From positions 1 through 46,529 of the forward strand of contig JABXIQ010000047.1 in the NCBI GenBank assembly GCA_013373015.1: 46,529 bases of DNA, read 5' to 3'. Below are positions 16,315 to 26,649 of the stretch, piece by piece; the stretch's first letter is position 1, and every line of letters starts with the position of its first letter. This DNA is from Kangiellaceae bacterium (lineage in GTDB: Bacteria > Pseudomonadota > Gammaproteobacteria > Enterobacterales > Kangiellaceae). A model generated the notes under the pieces. The model worked only from the letters and a program-made list of their open reading frames with translations, made no database searches and was not told where the DNA came from. The position numbers and the translations under genes are program-made.

Positions 16315-16375
16315 AAAACCTTACTTTACTTATACGGGCATAGTACTGCCTTGCTCTGAAGTAAAATAAGGTTTT
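16315..16375. terminator. Long-stem terminator after the DUF885 peptidase gene
   Basis: Seventeen-base arms (16315-16331 and 16359-16375) match at sixteen positions and enclose a 27-base loop. On the minus strand the distal arm ends in GGTTTTTCTTTTT, giving a T-rich tail after the peptidase stop at 16396; the plus strand also has a short T-run. Confidence 0.65.
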
Positions 16376-16395
16376 GATCATCTAATGATTCAAGG

Positions 16396-18186
16396 TTATT
16401 TAGCTTTAACCTGTTTTATGAATTGTTCTATTTGTTGCTCTAACACTGATAAAGGCACTGAGCCCTGACCTAGAACAGCATCGTGAAATTGACGAATGTC
16501 GAAATCATCGCCTAATTCTTTTTCAGCCTTTGCTCGAAGCTCGCGAATTTTTATTTCGCCCAACTTATAAGATAACGCTTGTCCTGGCCAACTAATATAG
16601 CGATCGATTTCGGTACGAACATTGTGGGTCGATAACGCAGTATTTTCTTCCATCAATTTAATGGCCTCATCACGACTCATGCCCATCGCGTGCATTCCAG
16701 TATCCACCACCAAACGCATGGCTCGCCACATTTCGTAGGTTAATCGGCCAAAATTAGAATAAGGATCAGTATAAAAACCAGCTTCTAAACCCAAACGCTC
16801 AGAGTATAAACCCCAGCCTTCACCAAACGCTGAAATATAAGTATTTTGACGAAACTTTGGTAAATCTGTTAACTCTTGCGCTAACGCTGTTTGTAGATGA
16901 TGACCGGGCACAGCTTCATGCAATGTTAAGGCTTCTAAATTATACAAGGGTCGCTTTTCCAGTGCGTAAGTATTAACCCAATACTCCCCTGCTCGATCGC
17001 TAGAGATAGGTGCGCCTGAATATCGACCTGTCGTATATTTTGGCGCAATTTCGGGAGCGACTGGAACGACACCATAGGGTTGACGAGGTAACTTGCCAAA
17101 AAATTTCGGTAATTGGTGATCCATCTTTTTCGACATGTAAGCAGCTTCTTTTAATAACTGCTCTGGTGTTTCAGCATAAAACTGCGGATCTGTACGCAAG
17201 AAATGTAAAAACTCAGCGAAATCACCTTCAAACCCTGTCTCTTCTATCACCTGTTCCATTTCAGCACGAATGCGTTTGACTTCCAGCCAGCCAATTGCAT
17301 TAATCTCTTCTGCGCTCAAATCTAATGTGGTATAGCGTTTAATCTGGCTTTGGTAAAAGTCCTTTCCATTTGGATAATCAATGGCGGCAATGCTTTTTTT
17401 AGCCGCTGGCAAGTATTCATTTTCAAAAAATTGATAATACTTTTTATAAGCAACTAAAACATTTTTATTAATAACTTCAATAGCTTGCTGTTTAAGAGCT
17501 TGCTGTTGAGCCTCATCCAGTGATATACGCATATTTGAAAACGGCTTAAACCAAACGGTATCTTCAGCCTTATCTTGAATATACACTTTAATTCCATCAG
17601 AGTAGCCGTCCAATACTAATCTGGGCACCGTAAAACCTCGCTCCATACCGGCGCGCATATTGCTAATATTCTGCTCAAAGAAAACAGGTACTTGCTTTAA
17701 TAGTTCAAGATAGTTTTGATAATCCGCATACTTATTCAATGATACTTGATTCGCTAAACCCGCCATTTCCACATGAAATCCCCATTCAGCGGTCAAAGGC
17801 ATTTGATAGGTTCGATAATCAACATCTTCAATTGCTTCTAAACGTTGCGTTTTGAACATGTCATAACTAATTTGATCGGTTAGGCTAAGTTGCGCACGGT
17901 CAATTGCTTCTAGTCTATTCAAAAAGACTAGTTGCTGCTTTTTTTGTCGTTCATAGCTTGCAGGATCCACTTGACGTAATTTTCCCTTTGCCTTGTCGTC
18001 ACCCATACGAGCAGCGAACACAGGATTTTGCGCAATATCCCATTGATACACTTCTTCAAACAACTGATGCAACTGCTGAGTTTCCGCATTAGTCGTAATC
18101 GCTTCATCATGCGCCATAACCACCGACGGTGTAAGCAGCACGAAAAATACTGCTATTGCGGAACTAAGTATAATTTTTTTTAACAT
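16396..18186 (-). CDS. Secreted DUF885 family peptidase
   Basis: The 596-residue protein has a signal peptide ending PSVVMA and the DUF885 signature HEAVPGHHLQ (His423, Glu424, His429), a probable zinc site of gluzincin type. Downstream FGEGWGLYSERLGLE supplies the usual third-ligand region, and the C-terminal GQALSYKLGE is also typical. The length agrees with other members. Members are predicted metallopeptidases, some lipidated or periplasmic. The start at 18186 matches the beginning of the signal peptide, although the ribosome site is weak; a longer start at 18213 adds only a charged stretch. It is monocistronic, ending in a long hairpin terminator. Confidence 0.9.
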   Translation of the reverse strand: MLKKIILSSAIAVFFVLLTPSVVMAHDEAITTNAETQQLHQLFEEVYQWDIAQNPVFAARMGDDKAKGKLRQVDPASYERQKKQQLVFLNRLEAIDRAQLSLTDQISYDMFKTQRLEAIEDVDYRTYQMPLTAEWGFHVEMAGLANQVSLNKYADYQNYLELLKQVPVFFEQNISNMRAGMERGFTVPRLVLDGYSDGIKVYIQDKAEDTVWFKPFSNMRISLDEAQQQALKQQAIEVINKNVLVAYKKYYQFFENEYLPAAKKSIAAIDYPNGKDFYQSQIKRYTTLDLSAEEINAIGWLEVKRIRAEMEQVIEETGFEGDFAEFLHFLRTDPQFYAETPEQLLKEAAYMSKKMDHQLPKFFGKLPRQPYGVVPVAPEIAPKYTTGRYSGAPISSDRAGEYWVNTYALEKRPLYNLEALTLHEAVPGHHLQTALAQELTDLPKFRQNTYISAFGEGWGLYSERLGLEAGFYTDPYSNFGRLTYEMWRAMRLVVDTGMHAMGMSRDEAIKLMEENTALSTHNVRTEIDRYISWPGQALSYKLGEIKIRELRAKAEKELGDDFDIRQFHDAVLGQGSVPLSVLEQQIEQFIKQVKAK

Positions 18187-18369
18187 ATTGTATTCTCTGC
18201 ATTTTCCATACACTTCGTGAATAATGTTATATCAGGAAATCACTCACTAAAAAACCATACCAGTAATTATTTATCACCTACAGTGTAGAGCGAGCGTGTT
18301 TGCTTTAATATGGAGTTCACGCGGCCAATTTGCTAGACTAGCGCCAATTTCAACAAGCTATCGCGATTC

Positions 18370-18825
18370 ATGTCACAGCATATTGTCACAACCCCTGCTC
18401 CTCTCAGCAAAAAATTAGGCGCTTGGCTATATGATATTTTGATCACCATTGCCATTTGGTTTTTATGGGGATTATTTACTTTTCCATTGATCCGATGGAT
18501 ATTAGGGGTCGATGACATGTCCGCAGACACCGAATGGAAAAATAGCCTGACCTATCAAATCTATTCGTTACTTCCAACATTATTAGTTATTACCTATTTT
18601 GTCGGCAGCCATGTTCGTTTTGGACAAACTGTCGGGATGAGCGCGTGGAAATTAATGGTGGTGCAAGATAATGGAAAACCTATTACTTTAGGAAAAGCCT
18701 TGCCTAGAGCGCTATTATCAATCTTGGGAATTGGTATGTTGTTCAGCGTTTTCAACAGCAAGAAACTTGGCTGGCATGACCTTGCCACAGGAACACGAGT
18801 AGTTGCTTTACCCGATAAAAAATAA
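18370..18825 (+). CDS. RDD family membrane protein
   Basis: The 151-residue protein has the RDD family plan: KLGAWLYDILITIAIWFLWG opening the first transmembrane helix with the Arg-Asp-Asp motif here reduced to a single Asp, then a second helix pair, GQTVGMSAWKLMVVQ, PRALLSILGIG and a closing LGWHDLATGTRVV. RDD proteins are small inner-membrane proteins; some act as Na+(Li+)/H+ exchangers. It is divergent from the DUF885 peptidase and converges on lptG. Many gammaproteobacteria carry an RDD gene close to lptG, which supports the call. Confidence 0.88.
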   Translation: MSQHIVTTPAPLSKKLGAWLYDILITIAIWFLWGLFTFPLIRWILGVDDMSADTEWKNSLTYQIYSLLPTLLVITYFVGSHVRFGQTVGMSAWKLMVVQDNGKPITLGKALPRALLSILGIGMLFSVFNSKKLGWHDLATGTRVVALPDKK

Positions 18826-18840
18826 CTGATTTTAGGCTTT

Positions 18841-18865
18841 AAAGCAGGTTTATTTAACCCGCTTT
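18841..18865. terminator. Hairpin between convergent RDD and lptG genes
   Basis: Arms AAAGC-A-GGTT and AACC-C-GCTTT form a stem that overlaps the last codons of lptG, with TTTCTT after it on the plus strand. It likely ends RDD transcription; a role for lptG is less clear. Confidence 0.5.
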
Positions 18866-19918
18866 CTTCAGCATATACCAAGCCGCAAAAGCAAAAAGTA
18901 ACGGCGGTAACAGCGCACCAAAAAATGCTGGCAACCCAAAAACCAAGCTGACTGGACCAAATGTGCGGATGGCAAAGAAGTACATCATCCCAGTCAAAAC
19001 TCCGACCAATACTCGCGCACCCATTGACACACTACGCATCGGGCCAAAGATGAATGATGCGGCCAAAACAATCATAACAGCAATACTGATCGGCTGTATG
19101 ATCTTGCGCCAAAAAGCTAAATCATACGCTTGGGTATCTAAGCCATTGTTATGCAGATAATTGCGATATTCATATAAACTACGAATATTTAGCGTTTCAG
19201 GTTCTAACTTTAGGACTGATAAATGATCAAGATTGATACTGGTCGGCCACTGCTTGGCATCAAAAAGCGACTGTACAATTTGCTGTGAGGAAATAACGCT
19301 TTGCTGACCATTAATTAAGGTCCAGCCACTATCGGTCAACTCAGCCGAGGCAGCTTGTGTCAGCTGCTTCAATTGTTGCTGCTCATTGAATTGATAAATG
19401 GAAACATCTTTGAGTTTTGAAGCTCCTATTACTTCGCTGATGTGAACCATATTTTGGCCATCTTTGACCCACAAGCCTTGAGTAGATTTCAGCAGACGGT
19501 CGCCATAAATAGCTCGATTACGAATGTCTTCAGCCATTTGGGTGGTTTTAGGCGCAACATATTCACCCAGCAAAATAGCTACTGCAATCAAAATCATGCC
19601 ATAACTCAGTGCAGCGCCAACAATTTGCCCCGTGGTTTTGCCTGCCGCACGCATCACGGTCAATTCGCTACGCGATGCCAAAATACCTAAACCAGCAATC
19701 GATCCGATTAGAATTGCCATGGGGAAAAATTCGTAAATATACTTTGGCGCTAATAGTAAAGCGTATGAAATACCATCAATAAATTGATAGCTTCCTTTAC
19801 CAAAATCGCTACTTTCATCAATTAAAGAAAATAATACTCGAATAACGGCCAGCACTACTAAGGTCATAATTGACGAAGCTAAGATGGTTTTGCCAATATA
19901 AAAGCGTAGTATATTCAT
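18854..19918 (-). CDS. lptG: Lipopolysaccharide export permease LptG
   Basis: LptG is one of the two permease subunits of the LptB2FG transporter that extracts lipopolysaccharide from the inner membrane. The 354-residue sequence has the expected plan: an N-terminal helix pair, a helix bundle including PMAILIGSIAGLGILASRSELTVMRAAG (short cytoplasmic coupling helix), a periplasmic beta-jellyroll domain (about 130-260), and three C-terminal helices. The ATG at 19918 overlaps the lptF stop (TGATG), so the pair is translationally coupled; a GTG one codon earlier is an alternative start. Confidence 0.95.
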   Translation of the reverse strand: MNILRFYIGKTILASSIMTLVVLAVIRVLFSLIDESSDFGKGSYQFIDGISYALLLAPKYIYEFFPMAILIGSIAGLGILASRSELTVMRAAGKTTGQIVGAALSYGMILIAVAILLGEYVAPKTTQMAEDIRNRAIYGDRLLKSTQGLWVKDGQNMVHISEVIGASKLKDVSIYQFNEQQQLKQLTQAASAELTDSGWTLINGQQSVISSQQIVQSLFDAKQWPTSINLDHLSVLKLEPETLNIRSLYEYRNYLHNNGLDTQAYDLAFWRKIIQPISIAVMIVLAASFIFGPMRSVSMGARVLVGVLTGMMYFFAIRTFGPVSLVFGLPAFFGALLPPLLFAFAAWYMLKKAG

Positions 19919-21024
19919 CACTGAACCCCAGCTCTCTTCACTTTTTTATTGGTATTGGCACGATTATGTAAATACAGCAACCTTGCCGCCAACAAACCCA
20001 TCATTAAATAAATTGGAATGAATCCCAACCATCCAGGAATTTTTTCAGCTTCGATCCATCGTCTAAATACCACAATCAAAATAATATAGGCTATATAGAT
20101 CATCAAAGCAGGTAACATTTTGGCAAACTTACCTTCACGAGGCCGTACACGACTTAAAGGGATGGCTAAAAAAAGCAAAAAAGGTACCGATAGCGGCACT
20201 GCCAAACGCCAATGAAACTCAGCCCAACTTTGAGCATCTTGAGCTTTGAGCAAAGCTGGCGTAGAAGTAGCCGTTATTTTGCGACGCGAAACAATCGAGC
20301 GCTCCGCTTCAAGACGCGCGTAATAATGCTCAAACTGAGTAACTTTCTTTATTCGATTATCTTTATCAATTTCGTATACATAGCCTTGATTGAGCTGTAA
20401 AAAATTTTTATCAAGCTGCTCATCATAGAACCTTTGCGCGGATTGCGCGGACACAATACGGGTATGGTCTTGCACATTGTCTTGTTCAGCGATTTCTGCC
20501 AAAAAGAAATTGCCTAGTCGGTTAGCTTGTTCGGAAGAGTCAGCATAAACGACCCCCTCTCCTTCTTGAAACACTTGGAAGCGACCGGGTGTCAACATAT
20601 TCAACTCTAATTTTGAGGCATGTTCATCGCGAATTTGATAAGTGATTTCATTGGCCATTGGTGAAAGCCATAAAGTTACCGCCCCACCAATTAAAGCGAT
20701 GATAATCGCGATAGGCAGTAACATATGAATAAGGTTTTTCTCACTCACGCCAACTGAGCGCAAAACAGCCATTTCGCTATCCACATACAATCGACTAAAT
20801 GCTAATAAGCAGCCCAAGAAGAAGGCTAACGGCAATAAAAAACCTATCAAAACAGGTGAATAAAGACCTACCATTTGCCACACCATTTGCCCAGAAATAT
20901 CGCCTGCGGCTGCTTGGCCAAGATACTTAACGATTCGCTGGCTAATAAAAATCGCGAATAACACACCTAAAATAGCTGCGGTACTGGTAAAAACTTCGCG
21001 ATTAAGGTAACGGCTTATTATCAA
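19918..21024 (-). CDS. lptF: Lipopolysaccharide export permease LptF, TTG start
   Basis: LptF pairs with LptG in the lipopolysaccharide exporter. The 368-residue product starts MIISRYLNREVF, matching the LptF N-terminus, and shows six membrane segments around a periplasmic jellyroll, with FSRLYVDSEMAVLRSVGVS as the coupling-helix region. The start codon is TTG at 21024 with AAGGA six to seven bases upstream; no ATG fits. It is the first gene of lptF-lptG and divergent from pepA, the standard arrangement in gammaproteobacteria. Confidence 0.95.
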   Translation of the reverse strand: MIISRYLNREVFTSTAAILGVLFAIFISQRIVKYLGQAAAGDISGQMVWQMVGLYSPVLIGFLLPLAFFLGCLLAFSRLYVDSEMAVLRSVGVSEKNLIHMLLPIAIIIALIGGAVTLWLSPMANEITYQIRDEHASKLELNMLTPGRFQVFQEGEGVVYADSSEQANRLGNFFLAEIAEQDNVQDHTRIVSAQSAQRFYDEQLDKNFLQLNQGYVYEIDKDNRIKKVTQFEHYYARLEAERSIVSRRKITATSTPALLKAQDAQSWAEFHWRLAVPLSVPFLLFLAIPLSRVRPREGKFAKMLPALMIYIAYIILIVVFRRWIEAEKIPGWLGFIPIYLMMGLLAARLLYLHNRANTNKKVKRAGVQ

Positions 21025-21267
21025 TGGAGATCCTTACATTGTCTCAACGGTTAGCGACTGATTTCTTATGGGTAAACCCGCCATTGCTTAAAACTTAAAC
21101 AACTTGGCTCAGGTTACAAGTCTACAACCTCATAAAACACGCCAATACTGGCATAAATCATAATATCAGTTACACTATGGCAAACTTAAAAAAGCATTAA
21201 TAGGCAAACAGAGCCTACGCCAATCTATTGGCATTATAAACTAAAATCAACTATTTGCAGGTGATCT

Positions 21268-22764
21268 ATGGAATTCTTTGTAAAAAGCGGTAGCCCAGAA
21301 AAACAAAAAACAGGCTGCCTTATTGTCGGTGTGTTTGAATCGCGTAAATTATCAGCACAGGCACAACAAATTGATGATATCAGCGAAGGCTATATTAGCA
21401 GTATTGTGCGTCGCGGCGATATGGAAGGCAAATTCGGACAAACTTTGCTTTTACATTCAGTTCCTAATACTAACTGTGAACGAGTATTGTTAGTTGGCTT
21501 GGGCAAAGAACGTGAGTTTGATGCCAGCAAATACAAAAAAGTTTGCAGCAAAGTCATTAAAATGTTGCATGAAACGGGCTCTACAGATGCCATTAGTTGT
21601 CTGGCTTTACTCAATGTTAAAGGACAAGATCTGTATTGGAAAGTTCGCTCGGCCGTTGAAGCAGCCAATGATAGTTTGTACTTATTTGAAGAGTTAAAAA
21701 GTAAAAAATCTGAAACGCGCCGTCCATTGCGCAAAATCACCTTGTTTATTGAGTCTCGCTCTGAGTTAACCCAAGGTGAGCAAGCCATCGAACATGCTTT
21801 AGCCATTAGTTCAGGTCAATCATTGACCAAAGATTTAGCTAACTTACCCGGTAATATCTGTCATCCTACCTATCTTGCGCAGCGTGCCGAACAACTTGCA
21901 CAAACTTATAATAACTTCAATGCCCATATTCTTGATGAATCTGAGTTAAAAGCAATGGGAGCTGGTGCTTTTGTTTCGGTTTCTCAAGGTTCAGATCAGC
22001 CAGGCAAATTAATCTGTATGGAATATATGGCTGGTCAACAAGATGAAAAGCCGGTGGTGTTTGTTGGTAAAGGCGTAACTTTCGATACGGGTGGTATTTC
22101 AATCAAACCCTCAGCGTCAATGGATGAAATGAAGTTTGATATGGGTGGCGCAGCATCTGTTTTCGGTGTCATGAAGGCGGTAGCAGAGATGAAGCTACCA
22201 ATTAATGTTATTGGGGTTGTCGCCGCAGCTGAAAATATGCCAAGTGGTAATGCTTCTCGCCCAGGCGATGTGGTTACTTCACTGTCCGGACAAACTATTG
22301 AAATCTTAAATACTGATGCCGAAGGTCGCTTGGTGTTGTGCGATGCGTTAACCTATATCGAGAAATACGATCCTGATATCGTTATTGACGTTGCGACTTT
22401 AACTGGCGCAATTATCATTGCCTTAGGCCACGAAGCCAGCGGTATGATGAGTAACCACAACGGTTTGGCTAACGAAATCGAGTCAGCGGCCGAAGCCACT
22501 CATGATCGCGTATGGCGCATGCCCATTTGGGATGAGTACCACCAAGCATTGAAAAGTAACGTAGCTGATTTTACAAACCTAGGTGGCCGAGCAGCAGGGT
22601 CGATTACCGCCGCATGTTTCTTATCGAAATTTACTAAGAAATACCGCTGGGCTCATTTGGATATTGCCGGCACTGCGTGGAATTCTGGCGCTAAAAAAGG
22701 CGCTACCGGCCGTCCAGTACCCTTATTGTCGCAAATCCTTTTGAACCGCGTAAATAAAGTATAA
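21268..22764 (+). CDS. pepA: Leucyl aminopeptidase PepA (M17)
   Basis: This hexameric two-metal aminopeptidase removes N-terminal residues from peptides in the cytoplasm; in E. coli PepA also binds DNA in Xer recombination. The C-terminal catalytic domain carries all metal ligands: VGKGVTFDTGGISIKP, MKFDMGGAA and NTDAEGRLVL, which also supplies the catalytic Arg, and Lys in VGKG. Length (498) is close to the E. coli enzyme (503). AGGTGA precedes the ATG. Its position opposite lptF and upstream of holC and valS is conserved. Confidence 0.97.
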   Translation: MEFFVKSGSPEKQKTGCLIVGVFESRKLSAQAQQIDDISEGYISSIVRRGDMEGKFGQTLLLHSVPNTNCERVLLVGLGKEREFDASKYKKVCSKVIKMLHETGSTDAISCLALLNVKGQDLYWKVRSAVEAANDSLYLFEELKSKKSETRRPLRKITLFIESRSELTQGEQAIEHALAISSGQSLTKDLANLPGNICHPTYLAQRAEQLAQTYNNFNAHILDESELKAMGAGAFVSVSQGSDQPGKLICMEYMAGQQDEKPVVFVGKGVTFDTGGISIKPSASMDEMKFDMGGAASVFGVMKAVAEMKLPINVIGVVAAAENMPSGNASRPGDVVTSLSGQTIEILNTDAEGRLVLCDALTYIEKYDPDIVIDVATLTGAIIIALGHEASGMMSNHNGLANEIESAAEATHDRVWRMPIWDEYHQALKSNVADFTNLGGRAAGSITAACFLSKFTKKYRWAHLDIAGTAWNSGAKKGATGRPVPLLSQILLNRVNKV

Positions 22765-22779
22765 AGCTCGTAATCCATT

Positions 22780-23208
22780 ATGACCCAAGTAGAATTTCAT
22801 ATTCTCGAAACTCAATCAGGCGAAGAAGCACATCTTCGCCTAGTAGCTCAGTGCATTCAGGCCTTGTACCGTCAAGGCCGTAAAGTTTATGTTCATGCCA
22901 AAGATCAACAACAAGCTCATGCTGTTGATGAATGGTTATGGACGCAAGATTTACAGGATTTTATTCCTCATAATTTGGTCGGCGAAGGTCCCAACAAAGC
23001 ACCTCCAGTTCAAATTGGAACTCAACAGCCACCTGAAAACCAGCACGACTGTCTAATCAACTTAAGCAACGAAGTGCAACCTTTTTTCAGTTATTTCCTA
23101 AAATGCTACGAAATAGTAGCCAATGAAGAAGCGGACAAAGAGTCAGCTAGAGAACGCTATAAGTTCTATCGCGGCCGAAACTACCCTCTCAAGCATAAAA
23201 AGCATTGA
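22780..23208 (+). CDS. holC: DNA polymerase III chi subunit HolC
   Basis: HolC links the clamp loader to single-stranded-DNA-binding protein at the replication fork. The 142-residue product matches the family plan: VEFHILE start, HLRLVAQCIQALYRQGRKVYV, the DEWLWTQDLQDFIPHNLVGE motif, and CLINLSNEVQPFFSYFLKCYEIV near the end. It lies 15 bases after pepA, as in many relatives, and its 3' end overlaps the open frame of the following methyltransferase. The ribosome-binding site is weak, so coupling to pepA translation is likely. Confidence 0.93.
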   Translation: MTQVEFHILETQSGEEAHLRLVAQCIQALYRQGRKVYVHAKDQQQAHAVDEWLWTQDLQDFIPHNLVGEGPNKAPPVQIGTQQPPENQHDCLINLSNEVQPFFSYFLKCYEIVANEEADKESARERYKFYRGRNYPLKHKKH

Positions 23209-23761
23209 TGGGCTTGCTTTGACCTCTTTCACTAAATATGCACTGAAAAATTTGAAACTCACTGGCAGTGTTATTCCCAGTTCACGATTTCTGGCTAACA
23301 AAATCGCCCAGCAAATACCTAAAGAGAGTCGAACCATTGTAGAACTTGGTGCTGGTGATGGCGTTATCACCCGCTACTTGCTCAAACATATGCCTGAGCA
23401 GGCACATTTAACCTCTTATGAAATATCTAAACAATTGCTACCTCATCTTGCCAAAATAGACCACCCCCGCTTTTTGGTATCAAACCACTCAGCATTAGAA
23501 TTAGATAATGACTTTGCACAAAGCACTGTAGATGTTGTGATTTCATCCCTACCCATAGCGCTTTTTGATCAAGCTATGAAGCAACAACTGCTTAGTCAAA
23601 TTCGCAAAGTGCTCACTACAAATGGACTGTTCATTCAATATCAATACTTACCGAAAGATAAAAAATTGATCTTGCAGTACTTCCCCGATACCAAAACGCT
23701 ATGGTCAGCACTTAACGTTCCGCCCGCCTTTATTTATATCAGTAGAAATTCAGCAAAATAA
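23123..23761 (+). CDS. Class I SAM-dependent methyltransferase, PmtA-like
   Basis: The product has the SAM-binding motif I VELGAGDGVITRYLL, an acidic motif II loop after SYEIS, and VVISSLPIALFDQA followed by the late strand GLFIQYQYL. GSVIPSSRFLANKIAQ just before the Rossmann fold resembles phospholipid N-methyltransferases of the PmtA type. Starting at 23123 gives 212 residues but overlaps holC by 86 bases in another frame and has no ribosome site. A TTG at 23219, just after the holC stop, would give about 180 residues and fits the family start better. Substrate unproven. Confidence 0.75.
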   Translation: MKKRTKSQLENAISSIAAETTLSSIKSIDGLALTSFTKYALKNLKLTGSVIPSSRFLANKIAQQIPKESRTIVELGAGDGVITRYLLKHMPEQAHLTSYEISKQLLPHLAKIDHPRFLVSNHSALELDNDFAQSTVDVVISSLPIALFDQAMKQQLLSQIRKVLTTNGLFIQYQYLPKDKKLILQYFPDTKTLWSALNVPPAFIYISRNSAK

Positions 23762-23775
23762 ATCGCTTTCTTAGC

Positions 23776-23803
23776 TAGACCTGAGTGTCACAAGCGCTAT
23801 AAT
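23776..23803 (+). promoter_or_regulatory. Likely promoter of valS
   Basis: TAGACC (23776-23781), a 16-base spacer and a perfect TATAAT (23798-23803) lie about 60 bases before the valS ATG. The -35 is weak. Confidence 0.45.
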
Positions 23804-23865
23804 TCTAGGTTTTAGCGTAATTTATCAAACGGCTCGCCATAGCCAACAACCAAAAGACCTGAACC

Positions 23866-26649
23866 ATGGATAAAGCATACGATCCGCAAGCTATTGAACA
23901 AAATCTATATCAGCAATGGGAACAGCAAGGCTATTTTGCCTCTGAAAATCATAATGCCGAAGGACAAGACAGCTATTGTATTATGATACCACCACCTAAT
24001 GTCACGGGTAGTTTGCATATGGGTCATGCTTTCCAGCATACAATTATGGATGCGCTAACCCGCTATCATCGCATGAAAGGTGATAATACTTTATGGCAAC
24101 CAGGTACTGATCACGCGGGAATAGCGACGCAAATGGTGGTTGAGCGATTATTGGATCGTGATGGGATCAGCCGCCACGACTTAGGTCGTGAACAATTTAT
24201 TGATCGCGTTTGGCAATGGAAAGAAGAGTCGGGCGGCACTATTACGCGACAAATGCGTCGTTTAGGTGATTCATGCGACTGGTCACGCGAAGCCTTTACC
24301 ATGGATGATGATTTATCTGGAGCCGTGCTAGAAGTTTTTGTACAACTCTATGAAGAAGGGTTGATCTATCGTGGTCAACGCTTGGTTAACTGGGATCCAA
24401 AACTACTGACGGCAGTTTCAGATTTAGAAGTTGAGTCTGTAGAAGCCGATGGACACTTATGGCATCTACGCTATCCGCTTGCAGATGGCTCAGGCCATTT
24501 AGTGGTTGCTACAACGCGCCCAGAAACCATGTTGGGCGATACTGCGGTAGCAGTCCATCCCGATGACGAACGCTACCAACACTTAATTGGAAAAATGATC
24601 AAACTACCGTTAACCGATCGTGAAATTCCAATTATTGCCGATGATTATGTTGAAAAAGACTTTGGCTCTGGTTGCGTAAAAATTACGCCAGCCCACGATT
24701 TCAACGATTATGAAATGGGAAAACGTCATGATTTACCCATGATCAACATTTTAACACCAACCGCTTTTATTAATGATAACGCACCTGATGCCTATCGCGG
24801 ACTTGAGCGTTATGAAGCGCGTAAAAAGATTATCGAAGATTTTGAAAATTTAGGTCTTCTAGAAAAAATTGAACCTCATAAGCTCAAAGTACCTAAAGGT
24901 GATCGCTCAGGTGTAGTTATCGAGCCCTATTTAACCGACCAATGGTATGTGAAAATTGTTCCTTTGGCAGAACCAGCCTTAGCAGCGGTCAAAAATGGAG
25001 ATATTAAATTTGTTCCTGAAAACTGGTCAAATACTTATTACCATTGGATGGAAAACATTCAAGATTGGTGTATTTCTCGTCAATTATGGTGGGGACATCA
25101 AATTCCAGCTTGGTATGATAACCAAGGAAATGTCTACGTTGGCCGTAATGAGCAAGAGGTTCGAGAAAAGCATCAGTTAGGTGATATTGATTTAACTCGT
25201 GATCAAGATGTTTTAGACACATGGTTTTCATCTGCATTATGGCCATTTGCAACGTTGGGTTGGCCAGAAGAAAAACCTGAGTTAGAAACCTTTTTACCTA
25301 CCAATGTGCTTGTGACTGGCTTCGATATCATTTTCTTCTGGGTTGCCAGAATGATCATGATGGGTTTGAAGTTTACTGACAAGGTTCCTTTCAAAGAAAT
25401 TTACATCACAGGCCTTATTCGAGATGAGCAAGGCCAAAAAATGTCAAAATCAAAAGGTAATGTACTGGATCCAATTGATATTATTGATGGTATCGACCTT
25501 GAAGCACTCGTTGAAAAACGAACATACGGTATGATGAACCCTCAAGCTGCAGATAAAATTGCCAAACGCACTCGTAAGCAGTTCCCAGATGGTATCGCTG
25601 CTTATGGCACAGACGCTATGCGCTTTACTTTCTGCGCCATGGCTTCAACTTCTCGTGATATTAATTTCGACTTAAACCGTGTAGAAGGCTATCGCAATTT
25701 CTGTAATAAAATTTGGAATGCTGCGCGTTATGTTCTGATGAACACTGAAGGACAAGATACGGGCATAGAAAATGATGAAAAAATATTTAGCGTAGCCGAT
25801 CGCTGGATCCAAAATGAATTACAGAAAACCATTCAAGAATTTGACAAAGCTATTGCCGGTTATCGTTTTGATTTGGCTGCCAATACTTTGTATGAATTTA
25901 CTTGGAACACCTATTGTGATTGGTATTTAGAGCTTTCAAAACCTATATTATATGGTGATGAATATAGCGCGAAGGAAAAGCGCGGTACCCGCTATACCTT
26001 GGTAAATATTTTAGAACAACTGATGCGCTTATTACATCCATTTATGCCATTTATCACGGAAGAAATTTGGCAAAAAGTTGCGCCGTTAGCTGGTATATTC
26101 TCTGAAAGCAAGCAAAGCATTATGCTGCAAAGTTTTCCAAAAGCCGATGACACATTGAAAGATAGTGAAGCTGAAGCAGATATTGATTGGTTCAAGAAAG
26201 TAATGTTAGGCGTACGCAATATTCGTGGTGAAATGAACATTGCCCCTGGCAAACCTCTTAATGCGTTGTTCAGAAATGGTTCAAATGAAGACAAACAGCG
26301 TTTAACTGACTACGAAAACTTTTTAAGCAAACTGGCAAAACTGGACAACATTGAATGGGTGGAAGCGAATCAAGAAACCCCCATGTCTGCAACCGCTCTA
26401 GCAGGCGATATGGAAATCTTAATACCAATGGCAGGGTTGATTGATGTTGAGCAGGAAGTAGCACGACTGAGCAAAGAGTTAGAAAAGGTGGAGAAAGACC
26501 GCCAACGTACAGCTGGTAAACTTAGCAACCCTAATTTTACAGACAAAGCTCCCGCAGCGGTAGTTGATAAAGAAAAAGCTAAGCTAGCGGAAATGGAAAA
26601 TACTTTGAATAAAATTCAGCAGCAAATTTCTGAATTAAATTCCTTATGA
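23866..26649 (+). CDS. valS: Valyl-tRNA synthetase
   Basis: ValS charges tRNA-Val in the cytoplasm. The 927-residue class I synthetase shows the HIGH-type motif [15 protein letters not shown] (about 43-57), the editing (CP1) domain with [15 protein letters not shown], the KMSKS motif in [14 protein letters not shown], an anticodon-binding domain with [15 protein letters not shown], and a C-terminal coiled coil beginning near [20 protein letters not shown]. Length is typical. Its last codons overlap the start of the next small lipoprotein gene by four bases (ATGA), so they may be co-translated. Confidence 0.98.
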   Translation: MDKAYDPQAIEQNLYQQWEQQGYFASENHNAEGQDSYCIMIPPPNVTGSLHMGHAFQHTIMDALTRYHRMKGDNTLWQPGTDHAGIATQMVVERLLDRDGISRHDLGREQFIDRVWQWKEESGGTITRQMRRLGDSCDWSREAFTMDDDLSGAVLEVFVQLYEEGLIYRGQRLVNWDPKLLTAVSDLEVESVEADGHLWHLRYPLADGSGHLVVATTRPETMLGDTAVAVHPDDERYQHLIGKMIKLPLTDREIPIIADDYVEKDFGSGCVKITPAHDFNDYEMGKRHDLPMINILTPTAFINDNAPDAYRGLERYEARKKIIEDFENLGLLEKIEPHKLKVPKGDRSGVVIEPYLTDQWYVKIVPLAEPALAAVKNGDIKFVPENWSNTYYHWMENIQDWCISRQLWWGHQIPAWYDNQGNVYVGRNEQEVREKHQLGDIDLTRDQDVLDTWFSSALWPFATLGWPEEKPELETFLPTNVLVTGFDIIFFWVARMIMMGLKFTDKVPFKEIYITGLIRDEQGQKMSKSKGNVLDPIDIIDGIDLEALVEKRTYGMMNPQAADKIAKRTRKQFPDGIAAYGTDAMRFTFCAMASTSRDINFDLNRVEGYRNFCNKIWNAARYVLMNTEGQDTGIENDEKIFSVADRWIQNELQKTIQEFDKAIAGYRFDLAANTLYEFTWNTYCDWYLELSKPILYGDEYSAKEKRGTRYTLVNILEQLMRLLHPFMPFITEEIWQKVAPLAGIFSESKQSIMLQSFPKADDTLKDSEAEADIDWFKKVMLGVRNIRGEMNIAPGKPLNALFRNGSNEDKQRLTDYENFLSKLAKLDNIEWVEANQETPMSATALAGDMEILIPMAGLIDVEQEVARLSKELEKVEKDRQRTAGKLSNPNFTDKAPAAVVDKEKAKLAEMENTLNKIQQQISELNSL

